Assembly: GCA_028706695.1 (NCBI GenBank)
Contig: JAQTVU010000070.1
Location: forward strand, 1-8,257
Direction of reading: 5' to 3'
Source of the DNA: Mycobacterium sp.
GTDB taxonomy: Bacteria; Actinomycetota; Actinomycetes; Mycobacteriales; Mycobacteriaceae
Length of the DNA: 8,257 bases
The notes beneath the pieces are model-generated. The model was not told where the DNA came from. It searched no databases and saw only the letters and a list, made by a program, of their open reading frames with translations. The position numbers and the translations under genes were made by a program. How positions within the stretch are numbered: position 1 is the first letter of the stretch; the number at the start of each line of letters is the position of its first letter. Shown piece after piece: positions 1 to 6,267 of this stretch.

Positions 1-1968
1 CGCCCACTTCTCGGGCCACTTGTCGGCCGGGATCACATAGCGGAAGGCGAACATCGCCAAGCCGACCGCGAGCATGCCGTAGACGCCCATCATCGCCGCG
101 TGGGCATGGTTGGCCGTCAGCGCGGTGCCGATCTCGTAGTAGGACACGATCGGCAGGTTGATCAGGAAACCGAAGATGCCGGCGCCCAGGAAGTTCCAGA
201 ATCCCACCGCGACGAGGAACATCACCGCCCAACGATGCGGAAACGGCTGAGAATCCCCGGACTGCCGCCGCGAGCCCAGCTGCAAGAAGGCCCAGGCCTC
301 AACGGTCAGGAAGGTCAACGGAATCACCTCGCCGGCCGAGAAGAACGCGCCCAGCGCCATGTGCTCCACCGGGGTGCCGGAGAAGTAGAGGTGGTGCATG
401 GTCCCGATGACACCGCCGGCGGAGTACAGGATCACGTCAAGAAAGATCACGCCCAACGCGATGCGCTCCCCAACGACACCGAGCAGGACGAACATGTAGG
501 CCACCATCACGGTGGTGAACAGTTCGAGGAAGTCCTCCACCCACAGGTGCACCACCCAAAACCGCCAGAACTCGGCGACGGTGTAATGGGTACCGCTGCT
601 GGCCAGCAGCCCGACGGCGTAGAAGGCCGGGATCGCCAGCCCGGAGAAGAAGAACAACCACGGCATGTTCATCTTCGACTCGCCGTTGAGCCGGGCGCGC
701 ATGCCGCGCCAAATGATCGCAATCCACACGAACAGGCCGACGACCAGCAAGATCTGCCACAGCCGCGGTAGGTCGAGATACTCCCACTGCTGAGACAACA
801 GCGAGCCGTGCGGGAGCAGCCCGTAGATGGAAAGCGCTTCGCAGATCAGCGAGCCGAACACCACCACCGCGACCGCGCCCAGCAGCACATATGCCAGCAG
901 GCCCTGACGCCGCGGCTCGCGGCGGGCGATGAAGGGCACCAGGAAGATGCCGCCGGCCAGAAAGGCTGCCGCCGTCCAAAACAGCGAGAGCTGGACGTGC
1001 CAGGTGCGGGCCAGGTTGTAGGGCAGCACCCGGGCCAGATCGATGCCGAAGAATGTCGACAGGTCGGCGCGGTAATGCTCAGCAGCGGCGCCCAGCAGCG
1101 TCTGGGCCAAAAACAGCGCCGAGACGATCGCGAAGAACCAGATGGTCGCCCGTTGCGCCGGGGTGAGGCTGACCTCGCCGGGTTGGCGAAACGACAGCGT
1201 GGACGCCTCGGCGCTGTGCCAGCCGACCTTTTGGCTCCACCGGCCGTAGATGGCGAACATGATTCCGATGCCGCCCAGCAACGCGATCAGCGACAGCGTC
1301 GACCAGACGATAACCGGCGCGGTCGGGCCGTTGTCCACCCGCGGCTCGGCTGGCCAGTTGTTGGTGTAGCTGTAGTTGTGGCCGGGGCGCTCGGCCGCCG
1401 CCGCCCACGCCGTCCAGGCGAAGAACGCCGTCAGGTCGCGGATTTGCGCCCCGCCGGTAATCATCTTCGGCAGCAGTCCGTATCTGGTGGAGTTCTCCCC
1501 GAAGTAGGCCGCGTAGTGGCGCTGGATGCGGTCCAACGCAGCGGCCTGCTGATCGGTGAAGACCAGCGTCTTGGTGGCCGGGTCGTAGCGATTGGTCCGG
1601 AATTCAGTGACCACCCGATGGCGCGGGTCGGCGACCCCCTGCGCTCGCAGCTGACCGGCCACGTCATCGGTGGCCATCCGCAGGTACTCCGCCGTGTAGT
1701 CGGGCCCCAGGTAGGCGCCGTGGCCCAGCACCGATCCATACTCCATCAGGCCGCGGTCCTGGTAGAGCTCCTGCCCGCGAGCGATGTCCGCGCCGGTGAA
1801 CAACAACTGGCCCGATTCGTCGACCACCTTGTCCGGCATCGGCATCGCCGCGGTGTAGGTGCGGTAGGCCAGGATGCCCATCACCAGGAAACCGAAGATC
1901 ATCACCAGCGCGACGCCCTGAATCCAGCCCCGGGCGACCAGAGGTTGCGACGACTGTGTAGCGACCAT
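1..1968 (-). CDS. norZ: Quinol-dependent nitric oxide reductase (qNor), 3' end outside window
   Basis: This membrane enzyme of the haem-copper oxidase superfamily reduces NO to N2O with electrons from quinol. The frame stays open for 656 codons from ATG 1968 to the left edge; the usual family length is about 750-780, so roughly the last 100 residues are missing. An N-terminal membrane anchor (about residues 15-36) is followed by an extracytoplasmic cytochrome-c-like domain that has no Cys or CxxCH, as expected of qNor and unlike NorC. The catalytic part then begins near residue 275 with many membrane helices. Visible ligands are H324 (TWHVQL) and H623 for low-spin haem b, H621 for haem b3 (NHAHAAMMGVYG), FeB ligands H474 (VVHLWVEDF), H525 and H526 (TMHHLYFSG), and the conserved glutamates E478 and E547. 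An AGGAGA sits 8 nt before the ATG. It likely detoxifies host or respiratory NO. Ligands and assignment are seen or well established; the physiological role is inferred. The annotated symbol could also be norB. Confidence 0.96.
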   Translation of the reverse strand, partial: MVATQSSQPLVARGWIQGVALVMIFGFLVMGILAYRTYTAAMPMPDKVVDESGQLLFTGADIARGQELYQDRGLMEYGSVLGHGAYLGPDYTAEYLRMATDDVAGQLRAQGVADPRHRVVTEFRTNRYDPATKTLVFTDQQAAALDRIQRHYAAYFGENSTRYGLLPKMITGGAQIRDLTAFFAWTAWAAAAERPGHNYSYTNNWPAEPRVDNGPTAPVIVWSTLSLIALLGGIGIMFAIYGRWSQKVGWHSAEASTLSFRQPGEVSLTPAQRATIWFFAIVSALFLAQTLLGAAAEHYRADLSTFFGIDLARVLPYNLARTWHVQLSLFWTAAAFLAGGIFLVPFIARREPRRQGLLAYVLLGAVAVVVFGSLICEALSIYGLLPHGSLLSQQWEYLDLPRLWQILLVVGLFVWIAIIWRGMRARLNGESKMNMPWLFFFSGLAIPAFYAVGLLASSGTHYTVAEFWRFWVVHLWVEDFLELFTTVMVAYMFVLLGVVGERIALGVIFLDVILYSAGGVIGTMHHLYFSGTPVEHMALGAFFSAGEVIPLTFLTVEAWAFLQLGSRRQSGDSQPFPHRWAVMFLVAVGFWNFLGAGIFGFLINLPIVSYYEIGTALTANHAHAAMMGVYGMLAVGLAMFAFRYVIPADKWPEKWA

Positions 1969-2313
1969 CCCGAAGTTCTCCTGTCCGGTCTTTTGTCCAG
2001 ACCAGGGGATGTGCCGTGCCTAACACCCCCGGCGCCACGTGACTATCCAATTAGCCTCCGAGCGCTTTGGCAACAGTGGCTTATCCACCCCGTCCGTGCG
2101 GGATAGGGACAAGAGAGGGACCGCGGCATCCGTTTGTCGGTCCAATTGCTGTGGGTCAGCTGGCGTCTTCGTCCATAACTTTCGGGCTGGCAGAAGTCCG
2201 GGTCCGGGTCTTCGTCGTCGAGGTCACAAGCCTGAGACATCGCGATGCTGCAACCGGCGCCGGCCGTCTGGCCGAATTTCAAAGCGACTCACCAACAACG
2301 GTAATGAAACGAG
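1969..2313. other. Intergenic region upstream of the qNor gene, no gene seen
   Basis: About 345 nt separate the qNor start from the next coding-like stretch. Open frames here lack mycobacterial codon bias and recognisable domains. Within the qNor leader there is a small inverted repeat, GGTCT (1987-1991) against AGACC (1999-2003) with a 7-nt loop, which is weak and may be chance. I could not identify a convincing -10/-35 pair or a DosR, CRP or NsrR-type operator. The qNor promoter should lie here because the gene has no upstream neighbour on its strand within 650 nt. Confidence 0.5.
1977..1982 (-). promoter_or_regulatory. Ribosome binding site of the qNor gene
   Basis: On the minus strand AGGAGA stands 8 nt upstream of ATG 1968. 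This is a near-perfect Shine-Dalgarno sequence at normal spacing, and it supports ATG 1968 as the start. Confidence 0.7.
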
Positions 2314-2639
2314 ATGAATCGTCTGGCCGGTATGGAAGCCGAACCGCGCGTCCCCGAGGTGCAACGACGACTCGCCGAGGCGGGCGACGACCTGCCGAGT
2401 GTCATCGGCGCGATCTTCCAACCTGCACGCCCGGGGAAACCGCCGACGCCAGACCGGCCAAGCTCTGGCGCCACGCGGCGTCGGCCGGCGGGAAACTCAC
2501 CGGCGAGCGCGCCGAGCGGCTCGCCGGCGACTCAATCGTAGCGATCGACGAGGGCGTCAACGGCGTCTTGCGGCCCCTCTCACAGCACCGCACCACCATC
2601 TCGACGATTTTGGTTATCTCGATGATTTTGGTGCTGTGA
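2314..2639 (+). pseudogene. Frameshifted remnant of a small unknown gene
   Basis: Two abutting segments show coding-like codon use with G/C in third position, but in different frames. The first, from ATG 2314, reads MNRLAGMEAEPRVPEVQRR and on to about GAIFQ (near 2420). The second begins near 2430 in frame 3 of the plus strand, carries residues such as AKLWRHAASAGGKLTGERAE and SIVAIDEGVNGV, and ends at TGA 2637-2639. A single indel between about 2415 and 2435 would join them into one protein of roughly 105-110 residues. I do not recognise the family. The last codons are made from the 18-bp tandem repeat and repeat ILV-type residues, so the true end may differ. It points toward the tmRNA 3' end and stops 12 nt before it. 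It might instead be noncoding sequence with fortuitous codon bias. Confidence 0.35.
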
Positions 2640-2640
2640 G
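2579..2640. repeat. Perfect 11-bp inverted repeat just past the tmRNA 3' end
   Basis: CTCACAGCACC at 2579-2589 is the exact reverse complement of GGTGCTGTGAG at 2630-2640, with 40 nt between the arms. On the tmRNA strand the first arm begins 11 nt after the encoded CCA. It could act as a transcription terminator or 3' processing structure for the tmRNA precursor. There is no U-tract after the second arm, so it is not a canonical intrinsic terminator. A leftover end of a mobile element is an alternative. Confidence 0.6.
2598..2632. repeat. 18-bp tandem repeat, two copies
   Basis: ATCTCGACGATTTTGGT (2598-2614) is repeated as ATCTCGATGATTTTGGT (2616-2632), with one C/T difference and a period of 18 nt. 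The pair fills most of the loop of the surrounding inverted repeat, and its copies are more AT-rich than the neighbourhood. It looks like a local duplication. Confidence 0.75.
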
Positions 2641-2651
2641 CTGCGGTTTTG

Positions 2652-3019
2652 TGGTGGAGCTGCCGGGAATCGAACCCGGGTCCTACGGCATTCCCTCAAG
2701 GCTTCTCCGTGCGCAGTTCGCTAGGCCTCTACTCGGATCTCCTGGTCACGCGAACAAGCCAGGATGACGATCCCAGTCGCTGTTGGTGTCCCGATGAGTC
2801 CCGCGACCGGACTCACCGGTGGATCCCTCTAGCTGACGCCAGGGTCCGGGCCGAGGGAGGTCCCGGTCTGACGGACTAGCTGTCGCTTAGGCAGCGAGAG
2901 CGTAGTCGCGCTGATGTGAATCGGCGCTTATATGGTTGCAACGACGCTTACGGTGGTCTCTTGCCTGCACCGGCACGCTTCCCTTGATTCGATGCGCGAA
3001 GTCGAAACCGTTCAGCCCC
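2652..3019 (-). ncRNA. ssrA: Transfer-messenger RNA (tmRNA)
   Basis: This RNA rescues ribosomes stalled on mRNAs without a stop codon: it enters like alanyl-tRNA, then templates a degradation tag. On the minus strand the RNA begins GGGGCUGAACGGUUUCGAC at 3019 and ends with a T-arm (GGGTTCGATTCCC) and CAGCUCCACCA at 2652, so the CCA is encoded. The acceptor stem GGGGCUG/CAGCUCC has seven pairs with the G3-U70 wobble, the identity element for alanyl-tRNA synthetase. The length of 368 nt matches the mycobacterial ssrA length I recall. The tag frame lies at 2887-2925. Its protein partner gene smpB is on the same strand at 4862-5371. The precursor is presumably trimmed by RNase P at G3019. Confidence 0.98.
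2887..2925 (-). other. tmRNA tag reading frame, ADSHQRDYALAA-stop
   Basis: The resume codon is probably GCC at 2925-2923. Twelve codons give ADSHQRDYALAA, followed by TAA (2889-2887). The C-terminal ALAA is the signal recognised by ClpXP-type proteases. The tag is the one I recall for M. tuberculosis, which supports the genus assignment. Confidence 0.95.
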
Positions 3020-3061
3020 ATGTCTTCGAACATCTCCCGCCAACTTTCGGCAGGACTTCTC

Positions 3062-3089
3062 ATGCTACGCCTCTACCAACCGGCGGCAA
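3062..3089 (-). promoter_or_regulatory. Possible tmRNA promoter
   Basis: On the minus strand TTGCCG (3089-3084, four of six matches to TTGACA) is followed after 16 nt by TAGCAT (3067-3062, fits the mycobacterial TANNNT -10 pattern). Transcription would start near 3055, giving a 5' extension of about 36 nt for removal by RNase P. The position is right, but the motifs are short and this remains inference. Confidence 0.35.
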
Positions 3090-3140
3090 CCGGGTTTTGT
3101 TCCCGGCCGCGCCGCGGTCAGATCGGGAGACTCAGATATT

Positions 3141-3713
3141 TTGCGAAGCGCGCTCGGCGACGCCCTTGTCGCCATCGATTGCGATCTTCCGGACGCGGGC
3201 CGGGCTCATGGGTCGCCCGGCGGCCAGCCTGACGGACCGCGCCGCATCGAGGCGAATCGTCAGGGGCGGCTCCCGGCTGGCGAGGTCGTCGACCGCCCGC
3301 GCGGTCCTCCACCGGCGGCGTCAGCGAGCCACCGCGGAATCGCGGACTACCTGTGGGCATGCCGCCGCAGCACGCTTGATCGCGAGGGAACCCCCGCGCC
3401 CAACGGGGTCGGCGCTATCAGGCGTCTGGTGGTGATCGGACCCCCGTTCGTCGAGGAGATCATCGAGTATGAGCGACGCACCCGCTTCGCGTACAAGATG
3501 CTCTCGGGCGCGCCGACCCGGGACCACATCGGAACGGTCCAGTTGCGTGAAGCGGGTGCGGAGACCGAGGTCAGCTGGCATCTGCGTTCAACGCTGAAGA
3601 TCCCCGGTGTCGACCGGCTGATGCTGCCGGTGTTCAAGAAGATGATCGACGAACTTCTCAAAGGCGGAGTCGGTGCTGCCGAACGCCGTCGCGGCGCGCC
3701 GCGTCTCGACTAG
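3141..3713 (+). CDS. SRPBCC-family (polyketide cyclase/dehydrase-like) protein, 5' end doubtful
   Basis: The C-terminal two thirds resemble START/SRPBCC ligand-binding proteins of actinobacteria: a HRGIADYLWACRRSTLDREG segment (about residues 64-83), APNGVGAIRRLVVIGPPFVE, then EYERRTRFAYKMLSGAPTRD, a strand with ETEVSWHLRSTLKIPG, and a final amphipathic helix (VFKKMIDELLKGG). These proteins form a helix-grip fold that binds hydrophobic ligands; no specific substrate can be named. The frame opens at TTG 3141 (190 aa), but from there to the conserved part it has no ATG or GTG, and the first 35 residues look unlike the family. ATG 3208 lies one frame away, and a 1-nt indel would connect it to RRIEANRQGRLPAGEVVDR, giving a normal length near 160. 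The 5' end may therefore be frameshifted and the gene inactive. Its TAG overlaps the TAG of the converging remnant in a CTAG. Confidence 0.55.
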   Translation: MRSALGDALVAIDCDLPDAGRAHGSPGGQPDGPRRIEANRQGRLPAGEVVDRPRGPPPAASASHRGIADYLWACRRSTLDREGTPAPNGVGAIRRLVVIGPPFVEEIIEYERRTRFAYKMLSGAPTRDHIGTVQLREAGAETEVSWHLRSTLKIPGVDRLMLPVFKKMIDELLKGGVGAAERRRGAPRLD

Positions 3714-4019
3714 CGCGGGCTCAGCGCGCGCAGGCGGTAGACGCGGGCGGCGTTGACGCTGGGTCAGCAACATCCGGGCCAGCTCGGCATGATGGTCGCG
3801 CCCACCCGGATGCTACGGGCCAACGGCATCGGGTCACGGCGCTCCCGTCGTCATCGGACACGCCGCGTCAGCACCCTGCTACGGTCGGCGGTCACCGCAC
3901 GCAACCGCTCCAGCAGTGCGCCGCCCGGTTCCCCGCTCAAGCCAAGAGACGTCGACGTCGGCCTGGGCGACGACTCCGGACAGGAACGACTCGGTGCCGA
4001 TCAAGCCCGGCGCGGGACA
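3710..4019 (-). pseudogene. Multiply frameshifted gene remnant, C-terminal part possibly amidohydrolase-like
   Basis: No single minus-strand frame is open here, yet coding-like pieces follow one another. Near 4010-3945 a frame reads GLIGTESFLSGVVAQADVDV. A shifted frame continues with EPGGALLERLRAVTADRSRV (about 3930-3870). Further on come DPMPLARSIRVGATIM in one frame and HHAELARMLL in another, and finally VNAARVYRLRALSPR followed by TAG 3712-3710. Each switch needs a 1-2 nt indel. The ending ELARMLL...VNAARVYRL resembles the C-terminus of TIM-barrel metal-dependent hydrolases, but that match is from memory and tentative. The 5' side abuts the EamA stop at 4020, so most of the gene is deleted. 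It may be remains of two genes. Confidence 0.4.
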
Positions 4020-4841
4020 CTAGCTCCCGGCGATCATCGCCACAGAACCCATGGCCATGACCATACCGACGCCCTGCAAGCGGGTCACCCGCTCGCGCAG
4101 CACCACCATCGCCAGCACGACCGTCGCCGCCGGATACAGTGAAATCAACATGCTGGCCAGTGACAGCAGCCACGAGCGTAACGCCATCAGCATGGTGACG
4201 TTGGCGATGATATCCAGCACGGCCACCGCCGTCGTCAACTTCAGCGGCCGGCCGCGCGGCAGCCGCAGGTTCTTGCTCAGCGCAGCCAGGATGACCACCA
4301 CGATGCTGGCGGCGGCACGGGCGAAAAACAGCGGCCAGAACCCGCATTCGTGGGGTGCCTGGTGCAGGAACACCAAGTCCAGTCCGAAGGCACCCCCAGC
4401 TGCGACGGTGAGCCAAGCCACCTTGGGCGTGAACCGGTACGGCGTCGCGCCCTCCACGGTGGCCTCGCGGCTGACCAGCAACACCGCCAGCATCGCCAAT
4501 ACGACACCCACCGACGCCGTCTGCCCCGGCCGCTCTCCCAAAACCACGCCGACGGCCACGGGTACGGCGGCGTTCAGCACCGCCGCCAACGGTGAAACCA
4601 CCGAGATCGGCCCGGAACCCACCGCCGCGAAGAACGCCCACATGCCCAGCGCCTGGCAGATGCCGTACAGACAGCCCCAAAAGATCGCGCCGAACTTGAT
4701 CGTCCCACCCTCGCCGATCGCCATCGCCGCCAGCACCGCGGTTTCCAGCGGGTAGGCGACCAGGATCACCCGCAGCGCCGCTACCCGGCGCGCGGCCACA
4801 CCGCCCACGAAATCACTGACGCCGTAGGTGACTGCAGACAC
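4020..4841 (-). CDS. EamA/DMT-superfamily membrane transporter
   Basis: A 273-residue, highly hydrophobic protein with about nine or ten predicted membrane helices in two related halves (roughly residues 1-125 and 138-270), the layout of the drug/metabolite transporter (EamA) family. Features include YGVSDFVGGVAARRV near the N-terminus, GPISVVSPLAAVLNAAVPV plus VLGERP at the end of the first repeat, and SLYPAATVVLAMVVLRERVT at the matching place in the second. The substrate cannot be predicted. GTG 4841 is the first normal start, but it lacks a close Shine-Dalgarno. The frame is open upstream through CTG 4865 and ATC 4862 (reading IGAAYAQ), which overlap the smpB stop and lie behind AAGGGG, so a coupled non-standard start is possible and would add 7-8 residues. 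It is the last intact gene of the ftsE-smpB run. Confidence 0.88.
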   Translation of the reverse strand: MSAVTYGVSDFVGGVAARRVAALRVILVAYPLETAVLAAMAIGEGGTIKFGAIFWGCLYGICQALGMWAFFAAVGSGPISVVSPLAAVLNAAVPVAVGVVLGERPGQTASVGVVLAMLAVLLVSREATVEGATPYRFTPKVAWLTVAAGGAFGLDLVFLHQAPHECGFWPLFFARAAASIVVVILAALSKNLRLPRGRPLKLTTAVAVLDIIANVTMLMALRSWLLSLASMLISLYPAATVVLAMVVLRERVTRLQGVGMVMAMGSVAMIAGS

Positions 4842-4861
4842 CTGGGCGTAAGCTGCCCCGA

Positions 4862-5371
4862 TCAGTTCATCCCCTTCGCCCGTCGCCCCAGTTCTCGGAG
4901 AACTTCACGCTGCGCGTCGCGACGAGCCATGTCTTGCCGCTTGTCGTGCGCCCGCTTGCCGCGCGCCAGCGCGAGTTCGACCTTGACCTTGCCCTCGGAG
5001 AAATACAGTGACAAAGGCACTAGGGTGAGGTTACCATCGCGGATTTTCCCGATCAGCGCGTCGATCTGGCGCCTGTGCAACAACAACTTTCGCTTGCGGC
5101 GGGGGTCGTGGTTGGTCCAGCTACCGTGCTGGTACTCCGGAATGTGCACGTTTTGCAGCCACACTTCGCCGTCGTCGACGGTTGCGAAAGCGTCGGCCAG
5201 CGAGGCGTGTCCCTCCCGCAGACTCTTCACCTCGGTTCCGACTAAAGCGACTCCGGTCTCGTACGTCTCGACGACCGAATAGTTGTGGCGCGCTTTGCGA
5301 TTGGTAGCGACTATCTGTTTGCTACCACGCTTGCCGCCGATCGCCTTGGCCCGCCCGGAATTTTTGGCCAC
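4862..5371 (-). CDS. smpB: SsrA-binding protein SmpB
   Basis: SmpB binds the tRNA-like domain of tmRNA, takes the place of a codon-anticodon helix in the decoding centre and is essential for trans-translation. The protein is 169 aa from GTG 5371: a basic N-terminal extension (MAKNSGRAKAIGGKRGSKQI), then the OB-fold core with NRKARHNY (24-31), GTEVKSLREG (45-54), LQNVHIPEY (72-80), RKRKLLLHRRQI (92-103) and LVPLSLYFSEGKVKVELALA (117-136). The basic tail GKRAHDKRQ...RRDAQREVLRELGRRAKGMN inserts into the mRNA path. AAGG lies upstream, and the start is 2 nt past the ftsX stop. A longer frame from 5449 would overlap ftsX and adds residues unlike SmpB, so GTG 5371 is preferred. It shares its strand with its RNA partner at 2652-3019. 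Confidence 0.97.
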   Translation of the reverse strand: MAKNSGRAKAIGGKRGSKQIVATNRKARHNYSVVETYETGVALVGTEVKSLREGHASLADAFATVDDGEVWLQNVHIPEYQHGSWTNHDPRRKRKLLLHRRQIDALIGKIRDGNLTLVPLSLYFSEGKVKVELALARGKRAHDKRQDMARRDAQREVLRELGRRAKGMN

Positions 5372-5373
5372 AG

Positions 5374-6267
5374 CTACTGCCTTACATACAGCCGCAGCGT
5401 CGCGTAGGCCGTCAACCCGGCCATCGAGACCCCGAGCAGAAACAGCCACGGCGAAATGTAAAGGATGTCAGCGTAGTCCACGCGGGCGACTAAGTTCGCT
5501 TGGTAAAACTCGTTGAGCGCGTCGTCCAAAAATGTTGCGCGCTCCACAATCAGGCCGGCGATCGCGATGGCCACGCCGACCGCGGCGGCGACTATCGCCT
5601 CCACCAGGAACGGCAGTTGGGTGTACCAGCGGCTGGCGCCGACCAGTCGCATGATCCCGATTTCCGTTCGCCGCGTATACGCGGCGACCTGAACCATGTT
5701 GGCAATCAGCAGGATCGCCCCGACGGCCTGCACCAAGGCGACGGCGAACGCGACATTGCTCAGGCCGTCCAGGACCGCGAACAGGCGGTCGATGAGCTCC
5801 TTTTGGTTGAGCACGGACAGCACCCCGGGCTGGCCCTGCATCGCCGTGTCGAAGTCCTTGTGCTGCTCGGGGTTGTTGAGCTTGACGATGAAAGACGCCG
5901 GGAAGGAATCCTTGCCGGCGACTTCTTTGTACTGCGGAAACTTCCGGATGGCATCCTCGTAGGCGTCTTGACGGTCCAGGAAGCGCACCGACTTGACATC
6001 GTCGCGCGCTTCGATCTTCTGCCGCAGCGCCTTGCACGGGTTGGCGCCGCAGGACGGATCGTTGGCGGAGACGTCCTCGGTGAGGAAGACTTGCGTCTCC
6101 ACCCGGTCGAGGTAGATGGCCCGTGAGTTGTCGGCCAACCGGATCACCAGCAGACCTCCGCCGAACAAGCCGATGGAAATCGCGGTCGTCAGGATCATCG
6201 CAGCCGTCATGGTGACGTTGCGACGAAGACCGGTCAGGACTTCGTTGAGCAGGAAGCCGAAGCGCAC
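5374..6267 (-). CDS. ftsX: Cell division protein FtsX
   Basis: FtsX is the membrane subunit of the FtsEX complex. It passes ATP-driven conformational changes of FtsE to periplasmic peptidoglycan hydrolases; in mycobacteria RipC is the reported partner. The 297-aa protein has the family layout: a short cytoplasmic N-terminus, TM1 about 20-44, an extracytoplasmic domain about 45-168, TM2 about 171-195, TM3 about 217-243 and TM4 about 267-291. Two cysteines in the extracytoplasmic domain (C73 and C78, PSCGANPC) could form a disulfide. The motif RRTEIGIMRLVGAS after TM2 is typical of FtsX/MacB-type permeases. It starts at GTG 6267 directly after the ftsE TAA, with GGGATGG about 10 nt upstream, so translation is probably coupled to ftsE. 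Confidence 0.97.
   Translation of the reverse strand: MRFGFLLNEVLTGLRRNVTMTAAMILTTAISIGLFGGGLLVIRLADNSRAIYLDRVETQVFLTEDVSANDPSCGANPCKALRQKIEARDDVKSVRFLDRQDAYEDAIRKFPQYKEVAGKDSFPASFIVKLNNPEQHKDFDTAMQGQPGVLSVLNQKELIDRLFAVLDGLSNVAFAVALVQAVGAILLIANMVQVAAYTRRTEIGIMRLVGASRWYTQLPFLVEAIVAAAVGVAIAIAGLIVERATFLDDALNEFYQANLVARVDYADILYISPWLFLLGVSMAGLTAYATLRLYVRQ

Noticed and set aside
808..2106. Long open plus-strand frame (432 codons) across the qNor gene
   Set aside because: It is antisense to a qNor frame with all catalytic ligands; composition is Arg/Gln/His-rich with no domain, a typical high-GC shadow. The same holds for 100-771.
2067..2639. A single intact 190-residue plus-strand protein from TTG 2067
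   Set aside because: Only its last third has coding-like codon use; the first two thirds look noncoding, and a better-biased frame starts at ATG 2314.
3753..4142. Plus-strand frame across the 3.75-4.14 kb gap
   Set aside because: His/Arg-rich translation antisense to EamA and to the remnant; no domain.
3937..4680. Minus-strand 247-codon frame overlapping EamA in another phase
   Set aside because: Gly/Arg-rich translation with no hydrophobic periodicity; the EamA frame explains this sequence.
4051..4755. Plus-strand frame opposite the EamA gene
   Set aside because: Antisense shadow: the minus strand encodes clear membrane helices over the same interval.
5372..5449. Extended SmpB N-terminus from 5449
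   Set aside because: The extra 26 residues lie entirely inside the ftsX 3' end and do not resemble SmpB; GTG 5371 gives a normal protein.
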